This document shows, one piece after another, positions 1-6,279 of a DNA stretch of 7,089 nt (position 1 is its first letter; each line of letters opens with the position of its first letter). A program made the position numbers and the translations under genes. Below the pieces are notes generated by a model, which saw only the letters and a list, made by a program, of their open reading frames with translations, was not told the origin of the DNA and ran no database searches. The DNA is from Candidatus Thioglobus sp. (GTDB lineage Bacteria > Pseudomonadota > Gammaproteobacteria > PS1 > Thioglobaceae), in the NCBI GenBank assembly GCA_003978185.1, contig QOAH01000058.1:1-7089 (forward strand), given 5' to 3'.

Positions 1-705
1 CTAACTGATGTTGCAGCGGGAAAATCAATTAGCTTGGATTTAACTTTCCCTAAAGATTATCATGCGCCACAGTTAGCAGGTAACGAAGTTACTTTTGAAA
101 TCACTGTAACAGATGTGGCCTCTCCTAAAGCGCCCAAGTTAGATGATAAATTTGCTGAAAAATTTGGCGAAAAAGACATGGATGCCTTGAAAAAGAGTAT
201 GAAAGAGCAAATGCGTGTTGAGATTGACAACCGTCTTTCGGAAGAGAATAAAAATGCAATTTTTGATGCGTTGTTAGCGGCGAACGATTTTGTTGTGCCA
301 CAAGCCAGTATTGATAGCGAGGCGCGTAACTTACTTCAAGAAATGCAAGAGCGTATGCAGCAACAAGGTATGCAGCCTCAAGCCGACCTAGAAGCTTCTG
401 CATTCAATACAGAAGGCGAGCGCCGTGTTAAGTTGGGCTTACTGATTGGTGAAGTTGCGAGCAGCAATAAGCTCACCGCAAGCAAGGAACAGCTTGATGC
501 CAAGTTAGAAGAAATGTCGCAGATGTATGGCGAAAATGCGCAACAAATGATAGACTATTACAATGAAGACCCAACTAGATTGACTCATGTTGAGTTATTA
601 GTGGTGGAGAAAATGGTGCAAGATGTTGTTTTAGAAAAGGCAGATGTCACCATTAAAAATAAAAAATTTCAGGAAGTGACAGCGCCAGCGCCACAACGAG
701 CATAA
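1..705 (+). CDS. tig: Trigger factor, C-terminal part (5' end outside window)
   Basis: Trigger factor is the ribosome-bound chaperone that meets nascent chains at the exit tunnel and also has peptidyl-prolyl isomerase activity. The frame is open from base 1, so the gene enters from the left; the TTG at 34 is an internal leucine codon, not the start. The 234 visible residues begin near the end of the PPIase (FKBP-like) domain, with a TFPKDYHAPQLAG segment matching E. coli TFPEEYHAENLKG. The helical C-terminal chaperone domain follows, with recognisable blocks KFAEKFGEKD, IDSEARNLL and RRVKLGLLIGEV. The protein ends in a short Pro/Ala-rich tail (TAPAPQRA). By comparison with the 432-residue E. 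coli protein, about 200 N-terminal residues, including the ribosome-binding domain, lie outside the window. It is the first visible gene of the tig-clpP-clpX-hflX-lon operon, and its TAA directly abuts the clpP ATG. The identification is secure. Confidence 0.97.
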   Translation, partial: LTDVAAGKSISLDLTFPKDYHAPQLAGNEVTFEITVTDVASPKAPKLDDKFAEKFGEKDMDALKKSMKEQMRVEIDNRLSEENKNAIFDALLAANDFVVPQASIDSEARNLLQEMQERMQQQGMQPQADLEASAFNTEGERRVKLGLLIGEVASSNKLTASKEQLDAKLEEMSQMYGENAQQMIDYYNEDPTRLTHVELLVVEKMVQDVVLEKADVTIKNKKFQEVTAPAPQRA

Positions 706-1302
706 ATGACAATTCAGAACTTAAATCAAATCCCAATGGTGGTGGAGCAATCTGCCCGAGGCGAGCGCGCTTACGATATTTATTCGCGCCTTTTAAAAGA
801 GCGTGTTATTTTCTTAGTCGGTCCTGTTGAAGATTACATGGCCAATGTGATTGTGGCTCAATTGTTATTCTTAGAGTCTGAAAATCCAGATAAAGATATT
901 CATTTATATATTAATTCACCGGGTGGATCGGTTACTGCAGGTATGGCAATCTATGACACCATGCAGTTTATCAAACCCGATGTTTCTACTTTATGTATTG
1001 GCCAGGCAGCGAGTATGGGTGCCTTATTATTAACAGCGGGTGCTAAAGGTAAACGTTTTGCCTTGCCGCACGCAAGATGTATGATCCATCAACCTTTGGG
1101 TGGCTTTTCAGGTCAGGCCAGCGATATTGACATTCACGCAAAGGAGATTTTAAAGGTGAGAGAAAAGCTTAATCTGATATTGAAATCACACACTGGGCAA
1201 AATATTAGCACCATTCAAAAAGATACAGACAGAGATAACTTTATGTCAGCTTCTGAGGCAGCAACATACGGCTTAATTGATAAAGTACTTACAAAACGCT
1301 AA
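706..1302 (+). CDS. clpP: ATP-dependent Clp protease proteolytic subunit ClpP
   Basis: ClpP is the serine peptidase that forms the double-heptamer chamber into which ClpX (or ClpA) feeds unfolded substrates in the cytoplasm. The 198-residue protein has the full catalytic triad, in family spacing: Ser103 in GQAASMGA, His128 in MIHQPLGG and Asp177 in DTDRDNF. The [10 protein letters not shown] oxyanion-hole region is at about residues 70-79. Alignment to the E. coli mature start (ALVPMVIEQ) puts processing after about residue 6 (before NQIPMVVEQ), so the propeptide is much shorter than the 14 residues of E. coli. The ATG follows the tig TAA with no intervening base and lies in the same reading frame. 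The only Shine-Dalgarno candidate is a weak AACGAG at 695-700, so translation is probably coupled to tig (inference). Position just upstream of clpX is the usual arrangement for the ClpXP pair. Confidence 0.98.
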   Translation: MTIQNLNQIPMVVEQSARGERAYDIYSRLLKERVIFLVGPVEDYMANVIVAQLLFLESENPDKDIHLYINSPGGSVTAGMAIYDTMQFIKPDVSTLCIGQAASMGALLLTAGAKGKRFALPHARCMIHQPLGGFSGQASDIDIHAKEILKVREKLNLILKSHTGQNISTIQKDTDRDNFMSASEAATYGLIDKVLTKR

Positions 1303-1306
1303 GGAG
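1301..1306 (+). promoter_or_regulatory. Strong ribosome binding site of clpX, overlapping the clpP stop
   Basis: AAGGAG lies nine bases before the clpX ATG and shares its first two bases with the clpP TAA (1300-1302). This is the best Shine-Dalgarno sequence in the operon and supports the 1316 start. It implies that clpX can recruit ribosomes independently while still being close enough for coupling to clpP. Confidence 0.85.
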
Positions 1307-1315
1307 TTTTAGTCT

Positions 1316-2572
1316 ATGGCAGCAGATATAGAAGAATTAAATTGTTCATTTTGTGGCAAAGCCAAAGCTGAGGTTAGCCGCTTAATTGCAGGTCCAGGTG
1401 TTTACATTTGTAACGAATGTATTGAATCATGCCATGATTTAGTACAAGAACAGGCGCTTAAAGAAATTACAGATACCCATCAAGAGTGGGATTACAAGCC
1501 TAAAGAATTATTAGATTTTTTAAACGATTACGTGATTGGCCAAGATCACGCTAAGAAAGTGCTTTCTGTTGCGGTTTACAATCATTATAAGCGCTTGCAG
1601 AGTGGCTATATTTCCAATGATGTTGAGCTAGATAAGTCTAATATCTTAATGATTGGTCCAACAGGCTCAGGTAAGACGCTATTGGCACAAACACTAGCAC
1701 GTATCTTGGATGTGCCATTTACTGTTGCTGATGCAACCACACTGACTGAGGCGGGTTATGTAGGTGATGATGTTGAAAATGTGATTAAAAGTTTATTGTC
1801 AAAATGTGATTTCGATGCGGAACGTGCAGAGCGCGGCATTATCTTTATTGATGAAATTGATAAAATTTCACGTCGTTCAGATTCTCCTTCTATTACACGC
1901 GATGTTTCAGGCGAGGGTGTGCAGCAAGCTATGCTTAAGTTAATTGAAGGTACAGTAGCTTCAGTGCCACCTCAAGGTGGGCGTAAACATCCTAACCAAG
2001 AAACCATTGATGTAGACACCTCAAAGATTTTATTTATTTGTGGTGGTGCATTTGATGGTTTAGATAAAATTATTGGAAGACGAGTTGAAAGTTCGACCAG
2101 TATTGGCTTCTCTGCTGAGGTAAAAGACGAGAGTAAAGAAAAAACGTTAACGGATCTGTTTGAGTTGATTGAACCAGAAGATCTAATTAAGTACGGTTTG
2201 ATTCCAGAATTGGTCGGTCGTTTGCCAGTGCAAACTGCGCTAGGAGAGCTAGATGAAGATGCTTTGATCCAGATCTTAACAGAGCCTAAAAATTCAGTAG
2301 TTAAACAGTTCCAAGAAGTGTTTTTAATGGAAGGCGTTAAATTGACATTTAAAAAGCAAGCCTTATCAGCGATTGCCAAGTTAGCCATTAAACGCAAAAC
2401 AGGTGCTCGAGGTCTGCGTTCTATTCTAGAAGACTTGTTGTTAGATACAATGTTTGAATTGCCATCATTAGACGATGTAAACGAAGTAGTGATTGACAAA
2501 GCAGTAGTTGAAAGAGAGAAGGCGCCACTGATGGTGTATCAGCTAGCTGAGAAACCTAAAAAAGCTAGCTAA
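1316..2572 (+). CDS. clpX: ATP-dependent Clp protease ATP-binding subunit ClpX
   Basis: ClpX is the hexameric AAA+ unfoldase that recognises tagged substrates and threads them into ClpP. The 418 residues start with the N-terminal zinc-binding dimerisation domain, whose four ligands are C10, C13, C32 and C35. The AAA+ module has Walker A GPTGSGKT at 114-121, the pore-1 loop GYVG at 147-150, Walker B IIFIDE at 175-180 and the pore RKH loop at 223-225. The arginine finger is probably R302 in LVGRLP, and sensor 2 is GARGLR at 363-368. The IGF tripeptide at 263-265 is the loop that docks on ClpP, so it should work with the adjacent clpP product. Length is close to E. coli ClpX (424). All residues expected for function are present. 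It is followed after 18 bases by hflX in the same frame, and its last codons contain a repeated AGCTAGCT palindrome. Confidence 0.98.
   Translation: MAADIEELNCSFCGKAKAEVSRLIAGPGVYICNECIESCHDLVQEQALKEITDTHQEWDYKPKELLDFLNDYVIGQDHAKKVLSVAVYNHYKRLQSGYISNDVELDKSNILMIGPTGSGKTLLAQTLARILDVPFTVADATTLTEAGYVGDDVENVIKSLLSKCDFDAERAERGIIFIDEIDKISRRSDSPSITRDVSGEGVQQAMLKLIEGTVASVPPQGGRKHPNQETIDVDTSKILFICGGAFDGLDKIIGRRVESSTSIGFSAEVKDESKEKTLTDLFELIEPEDLIKYGLIPELVGRLPVQTALGELDEDALIQILTEPKNSVVKQFQEVFLMEGVKLTFKKQALSAIAKLAIKRKTGARGLRSILEDLLLDTMFELPSLDDVNEVVIDKAVVEREKAPLMVYQLAEKPKKAS
2541..2570 (+). repeat. Paired AGCTAGCT palindromes at the clpX 3' end
   Basis: AGCTAGCT occurs at 2541-2548 and again at 2563-2570, separated by 14 bases. 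Each copy is self-complementary, and the first sits in a longer 12-base palindrome, TCAGCTAGCTGA (2539-2550). In RNA the two copies can pair as an 8-bp stem with a 14-base loop, and the right arm includes the first base of the clpX stop codon. No T tract follows, so this is not an intrinsic terminator. A role in modulating coupling to hflX is possible but unproven; the sequence also encodes ClpX residues. Confidence 0.5.
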
Positions 2573-2590
2573 CCCACGGCCTGCACTCAG

Positions 2591-3907
2591 TTGGAATTAT
2601 TTGATCGTCAAAAAGACGCTGTAGGACAAGGTGAGAGAACCTTGTTGGTTTATGTTGAGCTACCTTCAACACGCAATATTCACAATGCCAAATCTGAATT
2701 TAGAGAATTAGCTGAATCGTCAGGCTTAGATATTGTTGAAGCTATTCAAGTTAATCGAAATTCGACCAAAGCTCAATACTATATTGGCACAGGCAAGGTT
2801 GACGAAATTGCACAGATGGTTAAAGAGCTTGAGCTTGATTTAGTTATCTTTTCGCCAGAGTTATCTCCCTCCCAAGAGCGAAACCTTGAAAAAACATTAG
2901 AATGCCAGGTGATGGATCGTACCGGCCTTATCCTTGATATATTTGCATTACGAGCAAATTCTTTTGAAGGAAAGCTGCAAGTTGAACTAGCTCAACTTCG
3001 CCATCTATCAACTCGATTAGTACGTGGTTGGACGCATCTAGAGCGCCAAAAAGGTGGTATTGGTATGCGTGGTCCAGGTGAGACGCAACTAGAAACAGAC
3101 AAGAGATTAATCGCTGTACGCATTAAAAATATTACCAAACGATTAGATAAGGTGCATAAGCAGCGTGATTTAGGCCGAAAATCACGAGTTAAAAATGAGC
3201 TACCTATGATTGCATTGGCGGGTTATACCAATGCTGGAAAGTCGACTTTATTTAACACGCTGACTGATGCGGGTGTATTTGCACACGATCAACTCTTTGC
3301 CACACTAGATTCAACCATTCGACGTGTGATATTGCCAGCCTCTGGCGAGGCTGTTATTGCCGATACAGTAGGCTTTATTCAAGACTTGCCTCATGACCTG
3401 GTTGATGCTTTTAAATCCACGCTAGAGGAAACAAAACGCTCTGATGTGCTACTACATATTGTGGATGCAGCTGACGAATACAATATTGAAAAAATTGGCC
3501 AAGTAGAAAGTATTATTTTGGAAATCGGTGCGGATAAAATCCCCACTATTTTGGTAATGAACAAGATTGATTGTTTGCCTGATTTTGAGCCAAGGATGGA
3601 TCGTGACAAAGATGGTAGAATTTATCGCGTATGGATTTCGGCACAAGCAGGTACTGGCATTGATTTTCTTTATCAAGCATTAGCAGAACAGCTTAGTGGT
3701 ATGATGACACGTGCTAAGATACAACTTGACGTACAATCGGCTTATATTCGTAGTGAGATCCACAATATTGGTTATATCCACAATGAGAAGGTGGATGATT
3801 TTGGCGCTTGGGTACTTGAAATTAACGTGACAAACCACTATCTATCTAAATTACTAAACAAACAAGGTGTTGAATTGCTATGGGAACAGAAGCCACAACA
3901 GAAGTAA
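2591..3907 (+). CDS. hflX: Ribosome-splitting GTPase HflX
   Basis: HflX is an OBG/HflX-superfamily GTPase that binds 50S and 70S ribosomes and dissociates stalled ribosomes; in E. coli it is associated with heat stress. The 438-residue protein has the N-terminal HflX domain (about 15-200), including LSPSQERNLE, DRTGLILDIFA and the glycine-rich GGIGMRGPGETQLETD at 155-170. The G domain follows: G1 GYTNAGKST (211-219), G2 region FATLD (236-240), G3 DTVGF (258-262), G4 NKID (324-327) and G5 SAQAG (350-354). A C-terminal domain of about 65 residues closes the protein. The TTG at 2591 is chosen because it yields MELFDR, matching the E. coli MFDR start; the first in-frame ATG would remove about 75 residues. 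No Shine-Dalgarno sequence precedes it, so coupling to clpX is likely. Its last 28 bases overlap lon. Its location between clpX and lon differs from the E. coli hfq-hflX-hflK-hflC cluster. Confidence 0.97.
   Translation: MELFDRQKDAVGQGERTLLVYVELPSTRNIHNAKSEFRELAESSGLDIVEAIQVNRNSTKAQYYIGTGKVDEIAQMVKELELDLVIFSPELSPSQERNLEKTLECQVMDRTGLILDIFALRANSFEGKLQVELAQLRHLSTRLVRGWTHLERQKGGIGMRGPGETQLETDKRLIAVRIKNITKRLDKVHKQRDLGRKSRVKNELPMIALAGYTNAGKSTLFNTLTDAGVFAHDQLFATLDSTIRRVILPASGEAVIADTVGFIQDLPHDLVDAFKSTLEETKRSDVLLHIVDAADEYNIEKIGQVESIILEIGADKIPTILVMNKIDCLPDFEPRMDRDKDGRIYRVWISAQAGTGIDFLYQALAEQLSGMMTRAKIQLDVQSAYIRSEIHNIGYIHNEKVDDFGAWVLEINVTNHYLSKLLNKQGVELLWEQKPQQK
3815..3843 (+). promoter_or_regulatory. 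Candidate heat-shock (sigma-32-like) promoter for lon inside hflX
   Basis: CTTGAAA at 3815-3821 matches the sigma-32 -35 consensus. After a 14-base spacer, CACTATCT (3836-3843) matches five of the seven defined positions of the -10 consensus CCCCATNT. The predicted transcription start near 3850 would leave the lon ribosome binding site (3864-3869) and ATG (3880) in a short leader. The site lies in the C-terminal coding part of hflX, where protein conservation is weak. lon is heat-shock controlled in E. coli, which makes the position sensible, but a chance match cannot be excluded. Confidence 0.3.
3864..3869 (+). promoter_or_regulatory. Ribosome binding site of lon within hflX
   Basis: AAGGTG, one base off AAGGAG, lies ten bases before the lon ATG and is embedded in the hflX coding sequence. 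It supports the ATG at 3880 over the in-frame GTG at 3928, which has no comparable upstream site. Confidence 0.65.
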
Positions 3908-6216
3908 TTGACTTAACCCAGGAAAGAGTGCCTTTATTACCTTTGCGTGATGTGGTGGTTTTTCCACATACAGTGATGCCACTTTTTGTCGGCAGAAAAT
4001 CATCTGTTAATGCGATTACTCAAGCAATGGGCACTAATAAATACATTTTTTTAGTGGCGCAAAAAGATGAAAAAACTGAGAATCCTGTTAATGATGATTT
4101 ACATCAAGTAGGCACACTAGCAACTATTTTACAAATGTTAAAACTGCCCGATGGCACGATCAAGGTTTTGGTTGAGGGTGTTAAACGCGCAAAGATTGAT
4201 CAATTTTTTGAAGCAGATGACTACACAGAAGTTTTAGTTAGTGAATTTAATCTAGAAACTAGTGAAAATATTGAAGTCAAGGCGATGATGCGCTTGGCAT
4301 TAGAAAGTTTTGAATCTTATATTAAACTTAATAAAAAAATACCTGAAGAGGTGTTTAAAGTGCTGCAAGATATTTCTGATGTTGAACGTTTCAGTGATGT
4401 CATTATTGCCAATTTAAATCTTAAGCTTAATGAGAAACAATCCTTGCTTGAGGGTGATCACGCTAAAGACAGATTGGATAAGGTCTTGACGGTTCTTCAA
4501 GGTGAAATCGATGTGCTCAGTGCTGAAAAGAAAATTCAATCTCGTGTACGCAATCAGATGGAGTCTAATCAGAGAGACTACTATTTGAATGAGCAAATGA
4601 AGTCAATTCAAAAAGAATTGGGACAGGCTGAAGATGAAAACGAAATTGAAGACTTGCAAGCAAGCATTAATAAGGCAAAAATGCCTAAATTGGTTAAAGC
4701 TAAGGCTGAAAGTGAGCTAAAGAAGCTCTCACGTATGTCATCGCAATCATCAGATGCTTCCATTGTTCGCACCTATATTGAAAACTTATGTGAGGTGCCA
4801 TGGAAGAAAAAAACCATTATCAATAAGGATTTGCAAAAGGCGCAGAAGATTTTAGACAATGATCATTATGGCTTAAATAAGGTTAAGGAGCGTATCCTTG
4901 AGCACTTGGCTGTACAAACCCGTGTCACCCACAATAAAGCCAACATACTATGTCTTGTTGGCCCTCCTGGCGTAGGTAAAACCTCACTCGGCGAGTCGAT
5001 AGCCAGAGCGGTTAATCGCAAGTATGTGCGCATGGCCTTGGGTGGTGTTCGAGATGAGGCTGAAATCCGTGGTCATAGACGTACTTATATTGGTGCAATG
5101 CCTGGGTCCATTATCCAGAAGATGCAAAAAATTAAAGTTAAGAATCCTTTATTTTTATTGGATGAGATTGAAAAGATGGGCTCTGACTACCGTGGCGACC
5201 CATCATCTGCAATGTTAGAAGTGCTAGATCCAGAGCAAAATAATACATTTAGTGATCACTACATCGAGGTGGATTATGATTTATCTCAAGTGATGTTTGT
5301 GGCAACGGCTAATTCTCTAGATTTGCCAAGGCCATTATTAGATCGCATGGAGATCATTGAATTGTCGGGCTATACTGAAGACGAAAAAGTACAAATTGCC
5401 AAACGTCATTTGGTGGCAAAAGCCATGAAGAATAATGGCGCTAAATCTAGCGAGATTGATTTTAAAGACTCAGCTATTCTAGATATTATTCGATATTACA
5501 CACGTGAAGCGGGTGTACGTAGTTTAGATCGCACCATAAGCACCATTTGCCGTAAAGTTGTGAAAGAGATTGTGGTTAAAAAGCGCAAGAGCAAAGCCAT
5601 TATCAACGCTAAAAGTTTGGCAAAATATTTAGGTGTTAAAAAATTCCGCTATGGTTTAGCAGAAGAGCACAATCAAGTGGGCGAAGTAACAGGGTTGGCA
5701 TGGACATCGGTAGGTGGAGATTTGCTGACCATTGAGGCTACTGCTTACAAAGGTAAAGGTAAACTTAACTATACTGGTCAGTTAGGCGATGTAATGAAAG
5801 AGTCAATCCAAGCCGCAATGAGTGTTGTGCGTACGCGAGCAAAAGAACTTAAAGTTCCAGCAGATTTCCATGAAAAACTTGATATCCATATTCACGTACC
5901 TGATGGCTCAACTCCTAAAGATGGACCAAGTGCGGGTGCGGCGATGTGTACGGCATTGGTGTCGGTATTAACAGGCCGTAAAGTCAGAGCTGATGTGGCA
6001 ATGACTGGCGAGATTACACTTCGAGGCGAGATTACACCCATTGGCGGCTTGAAAGAAAAAATGTTAGCTGCTTTACGTGGTGGTATTAAGACGGTGATTA
6101 TTCCTGACGACAACGAACGTGAGTTATCTGAAGTGCCGGATAAAATTAAAGGCAAGCTAAATGTGATTAAAGTTAAATGGATCGATGAAGTGCTAGATAT
6201 CGCTTTAGAAAAATAA
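3880..6216 (+). CDS. lon: ATP-dependent protease Lon (LonA type)
   Basis: Lon is a cytoplasmic hexameric AAA+ serine protease that degrades misfolded proteins and short-lived regulators. The 778 residues (E. coli has 784) carry the substrate-binding N domain (from VPLLPLRDVVVFPH at 17-30 to about 205) and then a long charged helical, coiled-coil-like segment to about 300. The AAA+ module has Walker A GPPGVGKT at 361-368, pore loop YIGAMPG at 403-409, Walker B FLLDEIEK at 425-432, sensor 1 N478 and sensor 2 R547. The C-terminal protease domain has the Ser-Lys dyad S684 (DGPSAG) and K727 (GGLKEK), separated by 43 residues as in E. coli (679 and 722). There is no transmembrane segment, so it is LonA rather than LonB. 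The gene overlaps hflX by 28 bases in another frame and is the last gene before the terminator. hupB, which follows lon in E. coli, is absent here. Confidence 0.98.
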   Translation: MGTEATTEVIDLTQERVPLLPLRDVVVFPHTVMPLFVGRKSSVNAITQAMGTNKYIFLVAQKDEKTENPVNDDLHQVGTLATILQMLKLPDGTIKVLVEGVKRAKIDQFFEADDYTEVLVSEFNLETSENIEVKAMMRLALESFESYIKLNKKIPEEVFKVLQDISDVERFSDVIIANLNLKLNEKQSLLEGDHAKDRLDKVLTVLQGEIDVLSAEKKIQSRVRNQMESNQRDYYLNEQMKSIQKELGQAEDENEIEDLQASINKAKMPKLVKAKAESELKKLSRMSSQSSDASIVRTYIENLCEVPWKKKTIINKDLQKAQKILDNDHYGLNKVKERILEHLAVQTRVTHNKANILCLVGPPGVGKTSLGESIARAVNRKYVRMALGGVRDEAEIRGHRRTYIGAMPGSIIQKMQKIKVKNPLFLLDEIEKMGSDYRGDPSSAMLEVLDPEQNNTFSDHYIEVDYDLSQVMFVATANSLDLPRPLLDRMEIIELSGYTEDEKVQIAKRHLVAKAMKNNGAKSSEIDFKDSAILDIIRYYTREAGVRSLDRTISTICRKVVKEIVVKKRKSKAIINAKSLAKYLGVKKFRYGLAEEHNQVGEVTGLAWTSVGGDLLTIEATAYKGKGKLNYTGQLGDVMKESIQAAMSVVRTRAKELKVPADFHEKLDIHIHVPDGSTPKDGPSAGAAMCTALVSVLTGRKVRADVAMTGEITLRGEITPIGGLKEKMLAALRGGIKTVIIPDDNERELSEVPDKIKGKLNVIKVKWIDEVLDIALEK
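6007..6037 (+). repeat. Exact 13-base direct repeat inside lon
   Basis: GGCGAGATTACAC occurs at 6007-6019 and 6025-6037 with an 18-base period. It encodes GEIT twice (residues 710-713 and 716-719), just before the catalytic lysine region of Lon. The first copy is the widely conserved GEITLRG motif; the corresponding E. coli second segment reads GQVLP, so the second GEIT is less conserved. Confidence 0.6.
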
Positions 6217-6222
6217 TTAGTT

Positions 6223-6255
6223 AATAAAAAAGGCGCTTAAAGCGCCTTTTTTATT
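6223..6255. terminator. Bidirectional intrinsic terminator between lon and rsmB
   Basis: A perfect inverted repeat with 15-base arms (6223-6237 and 6241-6255) surrounds the three-base loop TAA. The GC core GGCGCT/AGCGCC is flanked by A6 on the left and T6 on the right, so either strand reads as a stem followed by a T tract. It starts seven bases after the lon stop codon and ends 25 bases from the rsmB stop codon. It therefore suits termination of the lon operon on the plus strand and of rsmB on the minus strand. Confidence 0.93.
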
Positions 6256-6279
6256 GGACGAAAATATTGTTAAGGTCTG

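Noticed and set aside
34..36. TTG as a start codon for a 223-residue protein
   Set aside because: The frame is open back to base 1 and the upstream residues (LTDVAAGKSISL) continue the trigger factor homology, so this is an internal leucine codon of a truncated gene.
185..192. CCTTGAAA heat-shock-like -35 inside tig
   Set aside because: No CCCCATNT-like -10 at suitable spacing; the sequence encodes conserved trigger factor residues. The same applies to CCTTGAAA at 2884-2891 in hflX.
1972..2499. 175-codon minus-strand open frame opposite clpX
   Set aside because: It is Ser-rich with no recognisable family and lies wholly antisense to conserved ClpX coding sequence; it is a shadow frame.
3336..3353. 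Hairpin CAGCCTC-TGGC-GAGGCTG in hflX
   Set aside because: A perfect 7-bp stem, but there is no following T tract and it lies in the middle of the GTPase domain; probably a coincidence of coding sequence.
3486..3516. Possible sigma-70 promoter in hflX: TTGAAA and TATTAT
   Set aside because: Each hexamer matches five of six positions, but the spacer is 19 bases, longer than the preferred 16-18, and chance matches are common in AT-rich coding sequence.
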